64,000 nt of DNA from Arenibacter latericius DSM 15913 (GCF_000424985.1 NZ_AUKX01000001.1:1-64000), one strand, 5' to 3'; shown: positions 17,665 to 27,138, counted from the first letter of the stretch. Notes: generated by a model not told the origin, from the letters alone. Made by a program: numbers and translations.

Positions 17665-18480
17665 ATGATCATTAAAAAGCAAACCCGAACCGCAGACAAA
17701 AAGGTAAACCCTCTAATTGGAATAGTATTGTTTTTAATTTCAATTTTACTTTTTCTGGTTACAGTACCCTTTGGTCTTGTTTTCGGACTTTTTTATTCCA
17801 TCTACAAAAAAGGCTTAGCAGGTATTGGAGAGTACTCATTAAAAATGGCAGTTTCTATAGATCAATTGGGTAATGTTGCTATGCAGCATTTATTAAATGT
17901 AATCTGGATAAAAAAAAGCGGCTACAAATTTGGAAATAGGGACGAAACAATATCCAGTGTTTTGGGAAGAAATAATAAATTAAAAACCTTAACCGGTTTA
18001 GGGAGATTTATTGACAATTTCCTTAACCTAATAGATAAAGATCACTCTTTAAACTCTATAGATTACTATATAGAGCCCACTCCTGAAATCCGGGATATAG
18101 TAAGTTGGGTATGTATTGTTGATTTTAAAGTATTAGTGCTTCTTCATAAAAACACGAATACTTATAGATTACCGGGAGGTTTTAGGATAAAAAAAGAATC
18201 GGACGCCAAGGTATTAAAAATGCACATGAAGGAACTTTTAGGAGTTAATTTATTAATCCCTAGTATATCGTATCTAGGTGTATTTGAAGCACAGAGCGCT
18301 TTTCCGAAACCTGTAATTTTGGATCGAAAAACCTGTTATACCACTGGATATACAGGAGACATTTCTCCTAACCCCTTACATTTAGAGGCTGTCTGGTTTA
18401 GCTATAACGAAAGATACAAGTTAAGTGATGTAGACAAATTAATATTCGATTATCTAAAAGAAAGGGGATATTTACACTAA
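17665..18480 (+). CDS. Membrane-anchored protein with a degenerate Nudix-like domain
   Basis: The 271-residue protein has one long hydrophobic segment or hairpin at residues about 16-48 (IGIVLFLISILLFLVTVPFGLVFGLFYSIY). A soluble C-terminal half follows that reads like a Nudix fold: VLVLLHKNTNTYRLPGGFRIKKES, then EAVWFSYNERYKLSDVDKL. Aligned to the Nudix box Gx5Ex7REUxEExGU, the first G and E, the U positions, one E and the final G are kept. The RE pair is MH and the second E of the EE pair is L. Most metal ligands are therefore missing and hydrolysis is unlikely. It may bind a nucleotide as a sensor. It lies 67 bases upstream of the polyphosphate glucokinase gene, possibly in the same transcript. 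Confidence 0.55.
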   Translation: MIIKKQTRTADKKVNPLIGIVLFLISILLFLVTVPFGLVFGLFYSIYKKGLAGIGEYSLKMAVSIDQLGNVAMQHLLNVIWIKKSGYKFGNRDETISSVLGRNNKLKTLTGLGRFIDNFLNLIDKDHSLNSIDYYIEPTPEIRDIVSWVCIVDFKVLVLLHKNTNTYRLPGGFRIKKESDAKVLKMHMKELLGVNLLIPSISYLGVFEAQSAFPKPVILDRKTCYTTGYTGDISPNPLHLEAVWFSYNERYKLSDVDKLIFDYLKERGYLH

Positions 18481-18547
18481 GGTGTAAGTCAATAGTACTA
18501 TAATTAGATTTTTTTGTTACTTTGTCCTAAATACTTTAAATAATTAC

Positions 18548-19285
18548 ATGGAAATCCTAGGAATAGATGTCGGTGGCTCAGGCATAAAAGGAGCTTTGGT
18601 GAATATGGAAACGGGGGAAATGATTTCGGAACGATTCAGAATTCCCACACCCAAATCAAGAAAACCTAAGGCAATGGCAAAGGTAGTTGCTGAAATTGTT
18701 GACCATTTTAATTATAAAGGACCTATAGGCTGCGGTTTTCCGACAGTAATAAAAAAGGGTGTCTGCAAAACACCTGGAAACCTACATAAATCATGGAAAG
18801 GCATAAAAGTGGACGAACTTTTTAGTGAGGCCACTGGATTACCAGTAACTGTAGTAAACGATGCAGACGCAGCCGGCTATGCTGCTGTTAATTATGGCGT
18901 AGGTAAAAATAAAGAAGGGTTGGTTGTAATGATAACCATAGGAACCGGACTTGGTAGTGGCGCCTTTTTAAATGGAAAACTCATCCCTAATTTTGAATTA
19001 GGTCAGATTCCCTACAAAAAATATAATAAGATAGAACTATGGGCAGCAGCTTCTGCTAAAGAAAAGGATGACTTAAGTTATAAAAAATGGGGAAAGCGTT
19101 TTAATACATTCTTAGAGTATGTAGACCTTATTATTTCTCCTGACCTCATTATTTTAGGGGGAGGAACTTCTAAGCACTGGGATGAATTTAAGGAATATAT
19201 CACTATATCAACTCCAGTAATCCCTTCCTTGTTACAAAACCATGCCGGAATTATAGGTGCAGCGGCAGCAGCCTACGAAAAATAA
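18548..19285 (+). CDS. ppgK: Polyphosphate glucokinase (ROK family)
   Basis: A ROK-family sugar kinase of 245 residues. It has the phosphate-binding [14 protein letters not shown] (residues 4-17), [13 protein letters not shown], which is the family-typical TPxP segment of polyphosphate glucokinases, the catalytic aspartate in [16 protein letters not shown] (near 103), and GTGLGSG in the second phosphate loop. The length matches PPGK (about 250) rather than ATP-type ROK kinases (about 300), and the zinc-binding CxCGxxGC motif of ROK is absent, as expected for PPGK. It phosphorylates glucose with polyphosphate, or ATP, to glucose-6-phosphate in the cytoplasm. It is followed by a strong terminator shared with typA. 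Confidence 0.88.
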   Translation: MEILGIDVGGSGIKGALVNMETGEMISERFRIPTPKSRKPKAMAKVVAEIVDHFNYKGPIGCGFPTVIKKGVCKTPGNLHKSWKGIKVDELFSEATGLPVTVVNDADAAGYAAVNYGVGKNKEGLVVMITIGTGLGSGAFLNGKLIPNFELGQIPYKKYNKIELWAAASAKEKDDLSYKKWGKRFNTFLEYVDLIISPDLIILGGGTSKHWDEFKEYITISTPVIPSLLQNHAGIIGAAAAAYEK

Positions 19286-19325
19286 GATAGAAAGTACAAT
19301 TAGCTTATTTAGAGAATATAAAAAA

Positions 19326-19351
19326 ATCCCCAAAACAGTTGTTTTGGGGAT
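19326..19351. terminator. Bidirectional terminator between ppgK and typA
   Basis: An 11-bp perfect stem (ATCCCCAAAAC/GTTTTGGGGAT) with a 4-base loop, flanked by A-run and T-run so that it works on both strands. Confidence 0.9.
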
Positions 19352-19379
19352 TTTTACTTGTATTAATAATTCGGAAAAA

Positions 19380-21179
19380 CTACGCGATTTTATTTCGCTT
19401 ACGTTCGTTCTCCGTTAAATAAATCTTTCTTATACGAAGATGTTTTGGAGTAACCTCAACATACTCATCTTTCTGAATATATTCTAAAGCCTCTTCTAAT
19501 GAAAACTTAATTGCGGGAACAATTTTCGCTTTATCATCTGCACCTGCAGAACGTACGTTAGACATCTTCTTAGTTTTGGTAATATTAACGGTCATATCGT
19601 CACCTCTTGAGTTTTCACCAATTACCTGACCTTCGTAGATATCCTCACCTGGATCTACAAAAAACTTACCTCTATCCTGTAATTTATCAATAGAATAAGG
19701 AATAGCTTTTCCGGTTTCCATAGAAACTAAAGAACCGTTCTGTCTTTGTGGAATATCTCCTTTCATAGGTTGGTATTCCAAAAAGCGGTGTGCCATAATT
19801 GCCTCACCAGCTGTTGCAGTAAGCAATTGATTTCTTAAACCGATAATACCACGAGATGGAATTAAGAACTCACATATCATGCGGTTACCTTTAGCTTCCA
19901 TACTTGTCATTTCACCTTTACGAATAGAAACCATTTCTACCGCCTTTCCAGAAACTTCTTCTGGCAGGTCTATAGTTAAATGCTCTATAGGCTCACATTT
20001 AACTCCGTCTATTTCTTTAATAATTACCTGAGGCTGTCCAATTTGCAATTCATAACCTTCTCTCCTCATGGTCTCTATTAGAACGGAAAGGTGTAATACC
20101 CCACGACCAAATACCAAAAACTTATCTGCACTATCGGTTTGATTTACCCTTAGAGCCAAGTTCTTTTCTAATTCACGCTGTAAGCGTTCATTAATATGTC
20201 TAGAAGTTACAAATTTACCATCTTTACCAAAAAATGGACTATCATTAATGGTAAACAACATACTCATTGTTGGCTCATCAATAGCAATAGTTTTCATTTG
20301 TTCTGGGTTTTCAATATCGGCAACAGTGTCCCCAATTTCGAAACCTTCAATACCTACTAAGGCACAAATATCTCCAGTAACTACCTCTTTAACCTTTAAT
20401 CTACCCATACCTTCAAAGGTATAAAGTTCTTTTATTTTGGACTTTACAATAGTTCCATCCCTTTTTACCAAGGAAATTTGCTGCCCTTCTTTAAGAGTAC
20501 CTCTTTGAAGTCTTCCAATAGCAATTCTACCGGTAAAAGATGAGAAGTCTAATGAAGTAATCAACAATTGAGTATTTCCTTCCTCAGCTTCAAAAGATGG
20601 GATATGCTCTATTACCATATCCAATAATGGCTCTAAACTATCGGTCTGGTTTTTCCAGTCCGTACTCATCCAATTGTTCTTTGCCGAACCGTAAACGGTT
20701 GGGAAATCTAACTGCCACTCTTCTGCTCCCAATTCGAACATAAGATCAAAAACTTTCTCATGTACCTCATCAGGAGTACAATTTTCCTTATCAACCTTAT
20801 TAATCACCACACAAGGTTTAAGACCTAAGTCTATTGCTTTTTGCAATACAAATCTTGTCTGTGGCATAGGTCCTTCAAAGGCATCCACCAATAGGAGTAC
20901 CCCATCGGCCATATTCAATACACGTTCTACTTCACCACCAAAATCGGCGTGACCAGGGGTATCAATAATATTAATCTTGGTTCCCTTATACATAACGGAA
21001 ACGTTTTTAGAGGTGATCGTAATCCCTCTTTCACGCTCCAGATCGTTGTTATCCAATATTAAATCACCAGTGTTCGTATTTTCACGAAACAATTGGCAAT
21101 GGTGCATAATTTTGTCTACCAAGGTGGTTTTACCGTGGTCTACGTGAGCAATAATAGCTATGTTTTTTGTTGCTGCCAT
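19380..21179 (-). CDS. typA: GTP-binding translation factor TypA/BipA
   Basis: The 599-residue protein has the full EF-G-like order. The G domain has AHVDHGKTTL (G1, residues 11-20), RGITITSK (G2), DTPGHADF (G3) and NKVDKEN (G4). Domain II begins near 200, and the BipA-specific C-terminal part includes GRGVLHLSVLIETMRREGYE and SRGIIGLRNQLLT. TypA binds the ribosome and helps subunit assembly and growth at low temperature or under stress. The length equals that of other TypA proteins. It is monocistronic, with a full -7 box and a leader that starts in a perfect hairpin. Confidence 0.96.
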   Translation of the reverse strand: MAATKNIAIIAHVDHGKTTLVDKIMHHCQLFRENTNTGDLILDNNDLERERGITITSKNVSVMYKGTKINIIDTPGHADFGGEVERVLNMADGVLLLVDAFEGPMPQTRFVLQKAIDLGLKPCVVINKVDKENCTPDEVHEKVFDLMFELGAEEWQLDFPTVYGSAKNNWMSTDWKNQTDSLEPLLDMVIEHIPSFEAEEGNTQLLITSLDFSSFTGRIAIGRLQRGTLKEGQQISLVKRDGTIVKSKIKELYTFEGMGRLKVKEVVTGDICALVGIEGFEIGDTVADIENPEQMKTIAIDEPTMSMLFTINDSPFFGKDGKFVTSRHINERLQRELEKNLALRVNQTDSADKFLVFGRGVLHLSVLIETMRREGYELQIGQPQVIIKEIDGVKCEPIEHLTIDLPEEVSGKAVEMVSIRKGEMTSMEAKGNRMICEFLIPSRGIIGLRNQLLTATAGEAIMAHRFLEYQPMKGDIPQRQNGSLVSMETGKAIPYSIDKLQDRGKFFVDPGEDIYEGQVIGENSRGDDMTVNITKTKKMSNVRSAGADDKAKIVPAIKFSLEEALEYIQKDEYVEVTPKHLRIRKIYLTENERKRNKIA

Positions 21180-21194
21180 AAAAAATTTTTATTT

Positions 21195-21228
21195 GCATTT
21201 AAGTAACTTAAATGCGGGTGCAAAGGTA
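21195..21228 (-). promoter_or_regulatory. typA promoter and 5-prime leader hairpin
   Basis: On the minus strand TACCTTTG (21228-21221) is a full TAnnTTTG match. Five bases later begins a perfect 9-bp inverted repeat (GCATTTAAG at 21195-21203 and CTTAAATGC at 21207-21215, 3-base loop). The predicted transcription start falls at or next to the hairpin, so the typA mRNA should begin with a stem-loop. Confidence 0.6.
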
Positions 21229-21414
21229 CGCTTTTTTTTTATGTCGACTAGAAAAGGTTTATTTTTCTTATCTATTTGATAATGAATACGTTTAACACAC
21301 TTTTCCACAGTTATTTCCTAGTTTCCGAGAGATTTGTTAATATCTTATTAAAAATAGCTGTAAATCACTGTTTTACAACTATATAAATAATATAAAAATC
21401 ATCCTAAACACCTA

Positions 21415-21900
21415 CTATTGTTCGTCGGCTGACGGTCCGTAGGTGGCAGGAACTGATAGATTTAACAATCGGAGATACACCCCTAATTGCGCCCTGTGAT
21501 GTGGCAATTGATTAAACACCATCCCTCTCAAAACCTGATATTTAGGCATTTCCATTACCGTTTTCCCTCCCATAATCATTTTCCAATTCTTATGATATTC
21601 TTCATTAGATACTTGTAATGATTTAACTGCTTCTTCTGTTGTAGCATTCAATACTTTTACCATTTCATCTATGGTTTCATTTATTGGAGGTACATATTTA
21701 TCCATAATCATCTCATCTTCTACCATTGTTGCTATAACCCAACTAGGTATTTCTGCCAAATGACTTCCTAATTCCTTTAGACTCATGGATTTTTCGTGGG
21801 GCTTCCAATCTAACTTATCCTTTGGGATTCTCTTTAAGAACTTTTCAGTAATAGCGACCTCGTGTTTTAACTCTGGAATAAACAGCTCGTACAGTTCCAT
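21415..21900 (-). CDS. DinB-like four-helix metalloprotein
   Basis: The 161-residue protein is predicted to be all-helical and carries the DinB/YfiT metal triad: His47 in SLKELGSHLAEIPSW and the pair in NQLPHHRAQLGVYLRLLN (about 132-149). DinB-fold proteins bind a divalent metal, often nickel or zinc, between helices. Many use thiols such as bacillithiol or mycothiol as cosubstrates, but for this branch no reaction is established. It is cytoplasmic and monocistronic on the minus strand between typA and kdsA. Nothing in the neighbours indicates a substrate. Confidence 0.8.
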   Translation of the reverse strand: MELYELFIPELKHEVAITEKFLKRIPKDKLDWKPHEKSMSLKELGSHLAEIPSWVIATMVEDEMIMDKYVPPINETIDEMVKVLNATTEEAVKSLQVSNEEYHKNWKMIMGGKTVMEMPKYQVLRGMVFNQLPHHRAQLGVYLRLLNLSVPATYGPSADEQ

Positions 21901-22039
21901 GGTAGTCTACTTTATTAATTATCTCTATAATTTACAATATTCAGCCCAATTTTAAGTCCTATTCTTAGGATTTATTATATCACATCAAACAAGATTAGCA
22001 TCAGTAAAATTTTGAAATAAATTACAGCGATCTAATTCC

Positions 22040-22047
22040 TATCTTTG
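22040..22047 (+). promoter_or_regulatory. Putative -7 box of kdsA
   Basis: TATCTTTG, a full match to TAnnTTTG, 17 bases before the ATG. A TTTG lies 25 bases upstream, which is longer than the usual spacer. Confidence 0.5.
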
Positions 22048-22064
22048 CAACAAAATAATAACTA

Positions 22065-22886
22065 ATGGATTTAGCGTTAATACCACAACTTAAACACCAT
22101 CAAAGCAATAATTTTTTTCTTCTTTGCGGACCTTGCGCCATTGAAGGAGAAGAAATGGCTATGCGCATTGCCGAGAAAGTAGTAACCATCACAGACAAAC
22201 TAAACATCCCCTACGTATTTAAAGGAAGCTTTAAAAAAGCAAACCGTAGCAGGGTAGATTCATTTACAGGGATAGGAGATGAGAAGGCGCTAAAAATACT
22301 TAGAAAAGTTTCTGAGACGTTTAAGGTACCTACGATTACAGATATCCATGAGGTTTCTGATGCTACTATGGCAGCAGAATATGTTGATGTCCTCCAGATT
22401 CCAGCTTTTCTAGTTCGTCAGACCGATTTGGTAGTAGCAGCTGCTGAAACCGGCAAGGTAGTTAACCTTAAAAAAGGACAATTTATGAGTCCTGAAAGTA
22501 TGAAACATGCAGTGCAAAAGGTTTTGGACAGCAATAATGGTCAAGTAATGGTTACCGATAGAGGCACTATGTTTGGATATCAAGATATGATTGTTGATTT
22601 CCGCGGGATACCCACCATGAAACAATATGCTCCAGTAGTTCTAGATGTAACCCATTCCCTTCAACAACCCAATCAATCTTCAGGAGTAACAGGAGGAAGA
22701 CCAGATATGATAGAGACCATTTCCCGTGCCGGAATTGCAACAGGGGTTGATGGTATATTTATAGAAACCCATTTTGATCCTGCCAATGCAAAAAGTGATG
22801 GAGCCAATATGTTGCATTTAGATCATTTAGAAAAATTGCTAACCAACTTAACAGCACTTAGAAAAACAGTCAACAGTCTAAAATAA
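22065..22886 (+). CDS. kdsA: 3-deoxy-D-manno-octulosonate 8-phosphate (KDO8P) synthase
   Basis: The 273-residue enzyme condenses phosphoenolpyruvate and arabinose-5-phosphate to KDO 8-phosphate, the first step to the KDO of lipopolysaccharide. Visible signatures are LLCGPCAIEGEE (about 19-30), FKGSFKKANRSR, a KxxQF-like KGQFMSP, DVTHSLQQPN and IETHFDPANAKSDG. The cysteine in GPCAIE, together with the histidine in DVTH and the acidic residues after ETHFDP, fits the metal-dependent class of KdsA; E. coli-type enzymes have asparagine at the cysteine position. Length and start are typical. It is monocistronic, with a -7 box upstream and a terminator downstream. Confidence 0.95.
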   Translation: MDLALIPQLKHHQSNNFFLLCGPCAIEGEEMAMRIAEKVVTITDKLNIPYVFKGSFKKANRSRVDSFTGIGDEKALKILRKVSETFKVPTITDIHEVSDATMAAEYVDVLQIPAFLVRQTDLVVAAAETGKVVNLKKGQFMSPESMKHAVQKVLDSNNGQVMVTDRGTMFGYQDMIVDFRGIPTMKQYAPVVLDVTHSLQQPNQSSGVTGGRPDMIETISRAGIATGVDGIFIETHFDPANAKSDGANMLHLDHLEKLLTNLTALRKTVNSLK

Positions 22887-22933
22887 TTATAGCAGAGATA
22901 CATTCCCTTAACAAAAGGAAAGGTAGTAAAATT

Positions 22934-22961
22934 AAACAGCTGGCTAAAATGTCAGCTGTTT
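22934..22961 (+). terminator. kdsA terminator
   Basis: A perfect 9-bp stem (AAACAGCTG/CAGCTGTTT) with a 10-base loop, followed by GATTTTATA, 47 bases past the kdsA stop. Confidence 0.75.
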
Positions 22962-23276
22962 GATTTTATAATAGTTAATTATCTATTGAATATCCACCGC
23001 TATAATATCTTTAGCGTCTAAATAATCTTGCAGATACAGGTATCTTTTAATCCTTTCGCAACTAAAAAATATCTTTCCTACCCCCTTTAATTTGAATATT
23101 ATTTGATTAAAATAAGGAAAACACTACCATATATACGGTTTTCCATTCGGATTATACAACCAGAATACAATAAGCACATTAATTCTGTAACTTAAGTACA
23201 GTTAGCTATTTACTTAGTTATACAACTCCCCTAAATACCAATAGTAGTTTACCTAATTTTTAAATAACGGAAACCT
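22962..23276. other. Intergenic AT-rich stretch
   Basis: No gene, no strong hairpin and no full promoter box seen in about 315 bases. Confidence 0.4.
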
Positions 23277-23636
23277 ATGAAGTCAACTGATCAAATCATC
23301 GTTGTTTTTGTATTTCTAGCATTATCAATTACATCTTCCTGTGTTAGCACCCGGGTAGAGGCAAGTCCCTATCAAGACAGTATGGAAAACTTAGAATGTA
23401 GAAAAGTTTCTAGCTGGAGCTACTATTGGGGTTTAAAACAAAAAAGAGTGGACGCCAATCCTGAGGTGGCCAATAACCAATGTCCTTGTCGCGAAGGTGC
23501 TTTATCTTGGGTAGTGGTTAAATCTTCTTTTGGCGATTTTCTATTAAGTGCATTAACATTAGGAATTGTAAATCACAGAACCGCCACCTTTGGTTGTGCG
23601 AGACCCCAACAGGGTGAGGGCAATATGGATAACTAA
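23277..23636 (+). CDS. Bor-like small lipoprotein
   Basis: The 119-residue protein has a signal peptide ending in the lipobox ITSSC (Cys22), so it should be a lipoprotein. The mature part follows the phage-lambda Bor / Iss pattern. It has a WGLKQKRVDA segment (Bor: WGLGQ), then a cysteine-containing CPCREGALSWVVVKSSF, LLSALTLGIVNHRTATFGC at the end and a short hydrophilic tail. Bor-family proteins are small outer-membrane lipoproteins linked to serum resistance in enterobacteria; in marine Bacteroidota the role is unknown. It lies 11 bases before a FAD-linked oxidase gene, so the two are probably co-transcribed. The assignment rests on pattern similarity only. Confidence 0.6.
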   Translation: MKSTDQIIVVFVFLALSITSSCVSTRVEASPYQDSMENLECRKVSSWSYYWGLKQKRVDANPEVANNQCPCREGALSWVVVKSSFGDFLLSALTLGIVNHRTATFGCARPQQGEGNMDN

Positions 23637-23647
23637 ACAAAAATAAT

Positions 23648-25222
23648 ATGACTCCATTAGGAATAGATCCACTACCTATACAACAATGGTCTAATAAGCA
23701 CCAGAATTTCACCCATGACCTCTTACCTGATTGTTCTTTTAAGCTTTGGAACCCTCCTGCAAGTAAATACAGGGATCGCTATCTTGCTACCACAAAGAAT
23801 TTTCAATGGTTAATTAAAAATGCCATAAGCAAAAACCATAAATTAAGAGCAATGGGAAGCGGTTGGTCTTTTACAAAAGTTGGACTTACCGAAGGTGGGT
23901 TGATTGATACCGCAAGCTTGAATTTCTCCTTCCCTATTTCGTCTAATTATGTAAGTCCACTTTACGCCCAAGAATCCGAAGACCTATACTTTCTTCAATG
24001 TGGTGCCATAATCCATGAGGTAAACACACGTTTATCATCCAAAAATCCGCAACGTTCCTTAAAAGCCTCTGGAGCCAGTAATGGCCAAACCATCGCGGGC
24101 GCCCTTTCCACTTGTACGCACGGCGCTGCTTTTAATGTTGGAGCGGTACCTGATTTTGTTGTAGGTCTTCATCTGATTACAGGGGCCGATACGCATATAT
24201 GGTTAGAAAGAGCAACCTATCCTGTAGCCTCCCATAATTTTGTAAATTGGTTGGATGCAGAATTGATACAGGATGATGCTTTATTTAATGCCGCTTTGGT
24301 AAGTTTTGGCAGTTTCGGATTTATACACGGGGTAATGATTGAAACAGAACCTCAATTCTTACTTACTGAGCATCGCCATGGTACCATAGCTTACGACGCA
24401 ACCCTAAAAACTGCTATGAGTACCTTAAATTTTTCTGGTCTTAACCTACCTGGAGTTGGACAAAATGGGGAGATGTACCATTTTGAAGTGGTTTTCAATA
24501 TTCATGATTTTGAACCAAACAATCCAGCGAAGGGCGCATATATCAAATACATGTTTAAAAAACCTTTTCAACTCCCTCACACCCCCTTACAAAGACGAAA
24601 CGATTTTACTTATGGCGATGATCTTTTAGGAATAATTTCTACATTAATGGATAAACTACCAGGATCAGGCATGGCAGTTCCTGCATTGGTAAATTTGATG
24701 TTCAAGATGGCTTTTAAGCCAGAGCCTCCTCGAGTAGGAACTGTGAGAGAGATTTTTAATTACACTAAGTTTAGAGGCAAAGTTTGCAGTGCGGCTATAG
24801 CTATAGATATAGCAGATTCTCCACGGGCAGTAGAACTACTAGTGGAAGTAAACAAACAAAAACCATTTCCTGGCGGACTTTCCCTACGCTATGTAAAAGG
24901 CACTAAAGCGACCCTAGGATTCACCAAATTCCCAAAAACCTGTGTTTTGGAAATGGACGGAATTGACGGACAAGCCGCAAGGAAGTTTTATGAAGCGGCA
25001 TGGAATAGATTGGAACAAGAAAATATTCATTATACCCTTCATTGGGGGAAAATCAATTTTAATTTAAACGAGAATCGGATAAAGAAGATGTATGGCAGTA
25101 CTCAAGTCGAAGCATGGGTAAATGCTAGAAACACGTTGCTCAACATCCCGACTCTAAACGTTTTTAACAGTCAATTTTTGAAACAATGTGGCTTAGATAA
25201 AATTCATGGGGCTATAGCCTAA
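23648..25222 (+). CDS. FAD-linked oxidase (PCMH-type, sugar-lactone/aldonolactone oxidase-like)
   Basis: The 524-residue enzyme has the PCMH FAD-binding fold at residues about 35-240: TTKNFQWLIKNAISKNHKLRAMGSGWSFT, GLIDTASLN, SGASNGQTIAGALSTCTHGAAF and GSFGFIHGVMIETEP. It binds FAD with the pyrophosphate between these loops. The C-terminal half (about 250-510) is a substrate domain without a recognisable named signature, ending in the HWGKINFN segment typical of L-gulonolactone/alditol-oxidase relatives. The histidine in HWGK is the family position for substrate or flavin contact. No signal peptide or membrane segment is seen. It follows a Bor-like lipoprotein gene by 11 bases. The substrate cannot be named; a polyol or sugar lactone is a family-based guess. 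Confidence 0.75.
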   Translation: MTPLGIDPLPIQQWSNKHQNFTHDLLPDCSFKLWNPPASKYRDRYLATTKNFQWLIKNAISKNHKLRAMGSGWSFTKVGLTEGGLIDTASLNFSFPISSNYVSPLYAQESEDLYFLQCGAIIHEVNTRLSSKNPQRSLKASGASNGQTIAGALSTCTHGAAFNVGAVPDFVVGLHLITGADTHIWLERATYPVASHNFVNWLDAELIQDDALFNAALVSFGSFGFIHGVMIETEPQFLLTEHRHGTIAYDATLKTAMSTLNFSGLNLPGVGQNGEMYHFEVVFNIHDFEPNNPAKGAYIKYMFKKPFQLPHTPLQRRNDFTYGDDLLGIISTLMDKLPGSGMAVPALVNLMFKMAFKPEPPRVGTVREIFNYTKFRGKVCSAAIAIDIADSPRAVELLVEVNKQKPFPGGLSLRYVKGTKATLGFTKFPKTCVLEMDGIDGQAARKFYEAAWNRLEQENIHYTLHWGKINFNLNENRIKKMYGSTQVEAWVNARNTLLNIPTLNVFNSQFLKQCGLDKIHGAIA

Positions 25223-25827
25223 GTACGGGCCTTACCCTTATCGCATAATCACATCTAGATTGATAAGAATTGCGACAGAAATTCACCCATATTAAGTTAA
25301 TCACACACCGTAAGTTTAATTCGATATCCTTGGCACAAATAAAGTTGCTTCCTTCTGAAATTACATCATAATTAATCACTTTATTCGGCCCAAATGGAAT
25401 GTTCTAACTACATGAAAACGGCAAATGGGCATATTCCAAGATACCGAACCACTACCCCGTCGTAGATCAGCCGGTAAGACAGTTCACATCCTAAATATCC
25501 AATGTCCACATATTATTTTGAGGAAGAAAGTCTAGAATTAAAGACTCGGTTCATATTGACTACAATCTTAAGACGGACAGAAATGTATAGGCCAAAGATA
25601 CCTGGCAATGCAAAAGGGCAGTGCAATTTGAAATATAAGCCTAGGAAAATCGTTTATAAGTGCTTTACTCCATACCTCTATTTAACAGAAAGACCCATAC
25701 CAAGCACTATCGCTATGATACCGGCCACTGTTCATTGAATATTTCCCACCGTTTATCTTTTAATGGCCACTGCCGACTGATTAATGAGGTAATTGATTAC
25801 TGAAAAAAACTGCTTACTGCTCACCAA
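25223..25827. other. Intergenic stretch with a TTACTG-rich patch
   Basis: About 600 bases without a convincing gene. The open frame at 25502-25738 has no family features and odd composition. Near 25790-25850 the words TTACTG and GACTACTG recur, a short low-complexity patch just past the end of the minus-strand dehydrogenase gene. No strong hairpin is visible. Confidence 0.45.
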
Positions 25828-27042
25828 TTACTGACTACTGATCACAGGTTCAACATAATCTTGTAAGTAAGCATACCTTTTGGTTAGCTTTCCGTTTTTC
25901 GTCATCCTTGCCCTTTCTAACACCCCATTCTTATCACCATCAAAGAAGGCGGGAATCACGTGTTTTAGAAAGGCATCACCAAAACCTTCACTCGCATCCC
26001 TTGGCAATTCACAAGGCAGATTATCAACAGCCATCACCGCTATAGCATTTGGATCTTTAAAATCTATTTCCGATTCCGACAAGGGATCATAACCATAAAT
26101 AGGATCGGCAATGGTACTAGGTCTTATAGTTGTTGCAACCGGACCGTCTATATCACAACTAATATCGGCAACCACCTTTATTTTAAAGTCGGGTTTCTTT
26201 GCATCTTCGCGAGTATAGAGATAAGGAGCTCCTTCCCCATAAAAATGTCCGGCTATATAAAAATCTGTCACCTTTGCAAAACGATAGAAATTGGACTTAT
26301 ACTCCTCTGGATTATTAAAAAAGTCTGACTTATTACCCCTAACGCCATCCTTTCGCTTGTTATATTCGGAGGCATCTATCTGGCAAAATACCGGCTGTTT
26401 AAATTCCTTTTTTAAATAATCTGCAACAGTAATTTTTTTAAGCCCCATGGCTACCAGCATTTCTTCTACTCCATTTCCAACCCTTCCTCTACCGGTGAGA
26501 AGAATTTTTATATTGGGAAGCGAAATTTTCCTTAATTCTGCAATAAGCTCCTTTTGGTCTGCCAATGTTTCAGCCTTTGGCAAATTATAGAGATTAAACT
26601 TAAGACCATATGCCCTAATACCGTTATAAGCACCTACAATTCCAGCATATCTTCCAAAAGCGACCAATCGCTGTCCTTTTACACCAGTGATAACCTCATG
26701 GTCATATAGCTCAATACCATTTGCTAAAACGGCTTGAAGCAAGCTTCTATTATAAGGTTGTTTTTTTATAGTATGTGAAAAGAATATATATTTTTTATTG
26801 GGTATTAAATTGGCAATTGGTACTTCCTTCACCCCTATAAGGACATCACATTCCTCCATTTTATTAGCTACCTCAATTCCGGCTTCTTTATAATCGGAAT
26901 CGGCAAACACTCTAATTGGCGAAGGTTCTACAATAAGTTGGGCCTCGTTATATTTTCCCAACAGTTTTCTACAAGCTTCAGGAGAAAATACCACTCTCCT
27001 ATCAGGTGGATTTTTACGCTCTCTAATGATTCCGAATTTCAT
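25828..27042 (-). CDS. Saccharopine-dehydrogenase-like NAD(P) oxidoreductase (alanine dehydrogenase / transhydrogenase superfamily)
   Basis: The 404-residue enzyme has the AlaDH/PNT N-terminal domain (KFGIIRERKNPPDRRVVFSPEACRKLL), then YIFFSHTIKKQPYN, which corresponds to the catalytic lysine/histidine region of lysine-forming saccharopine dehydrogenase. The Rossmann motif is KILLTGRGRVGNGVEEML (about 179-196), and VVADISCDIDGPVATTIRPSTIADPIYGYDP is the C-terminal substrate loop. The family reduces or oxidises imino acids with NAD(P). The fungal LYS1 enzyme converts saccharopine to lysine and 2-oxoglutarate, but bacterial members may act on other imino acids. It is cytoplasmic and monocistronic. 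Alanine dehydrogenase itself is less likely because the HxK region follows the LYS1 pattern. Confidence 0.75.
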   Translation of the reverse strand: MKFGIIRERKNPPDRRVVFSPEACRKLLGKYNEAQLIVEPSPIRVFADSDYKEAGIEVANKMEECDVLIGVKEVPIANLIPNKKYIFFSHTIKKQPYNRSLLQAVLANGIELYDHEVITGVKGQRLVAFGRYAGIVGAYNGIRAYGLKFNLYNLPKAETLADQKELIAELRKISLPNIKILLTGRGRVGNGVEEMLVAMGLKKITVADYLKKEFKQPVFCQIDASEYNKRKDGVRGNKSDFFNNPEEYKSNFYRFAKVTDFYIAGHFYGEGAPYLYTREDAKKPDFKIKVVADISCDIDGPVATTIRPSTIADPIYGYDPLSESEIDFKDPNAIAVMAVDNLPCELPRDASEGFGDAFLKHVIPAFFDGDKNGVLERARMTKNGKLTKRYAYLQDYVEPVISSQ

Positions 27043-27138
27043 TCAAATAAGGTTTTATAACTTTCTAAATGGTGATAGTTGTAAATATAACATTAAGCAT
27101 CTAGGGATGCAAAACTTTTTTAGGAATAGTATTTGCAC

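Noticed and set aside
25502-25738. 78-codon plus-strand frame in the gap after the FAD oxidase
   Set aside because: No family features, no promoter box, and its composition (Arg, Thr, Tyr and Pro scattered) is typical of chance frames.
25780-25860. TTACTG-rich patch as a possible tandem repeat or array
   Set aside because: The words are irregularly spaced and not conserved in length; low-complexity sequence only.
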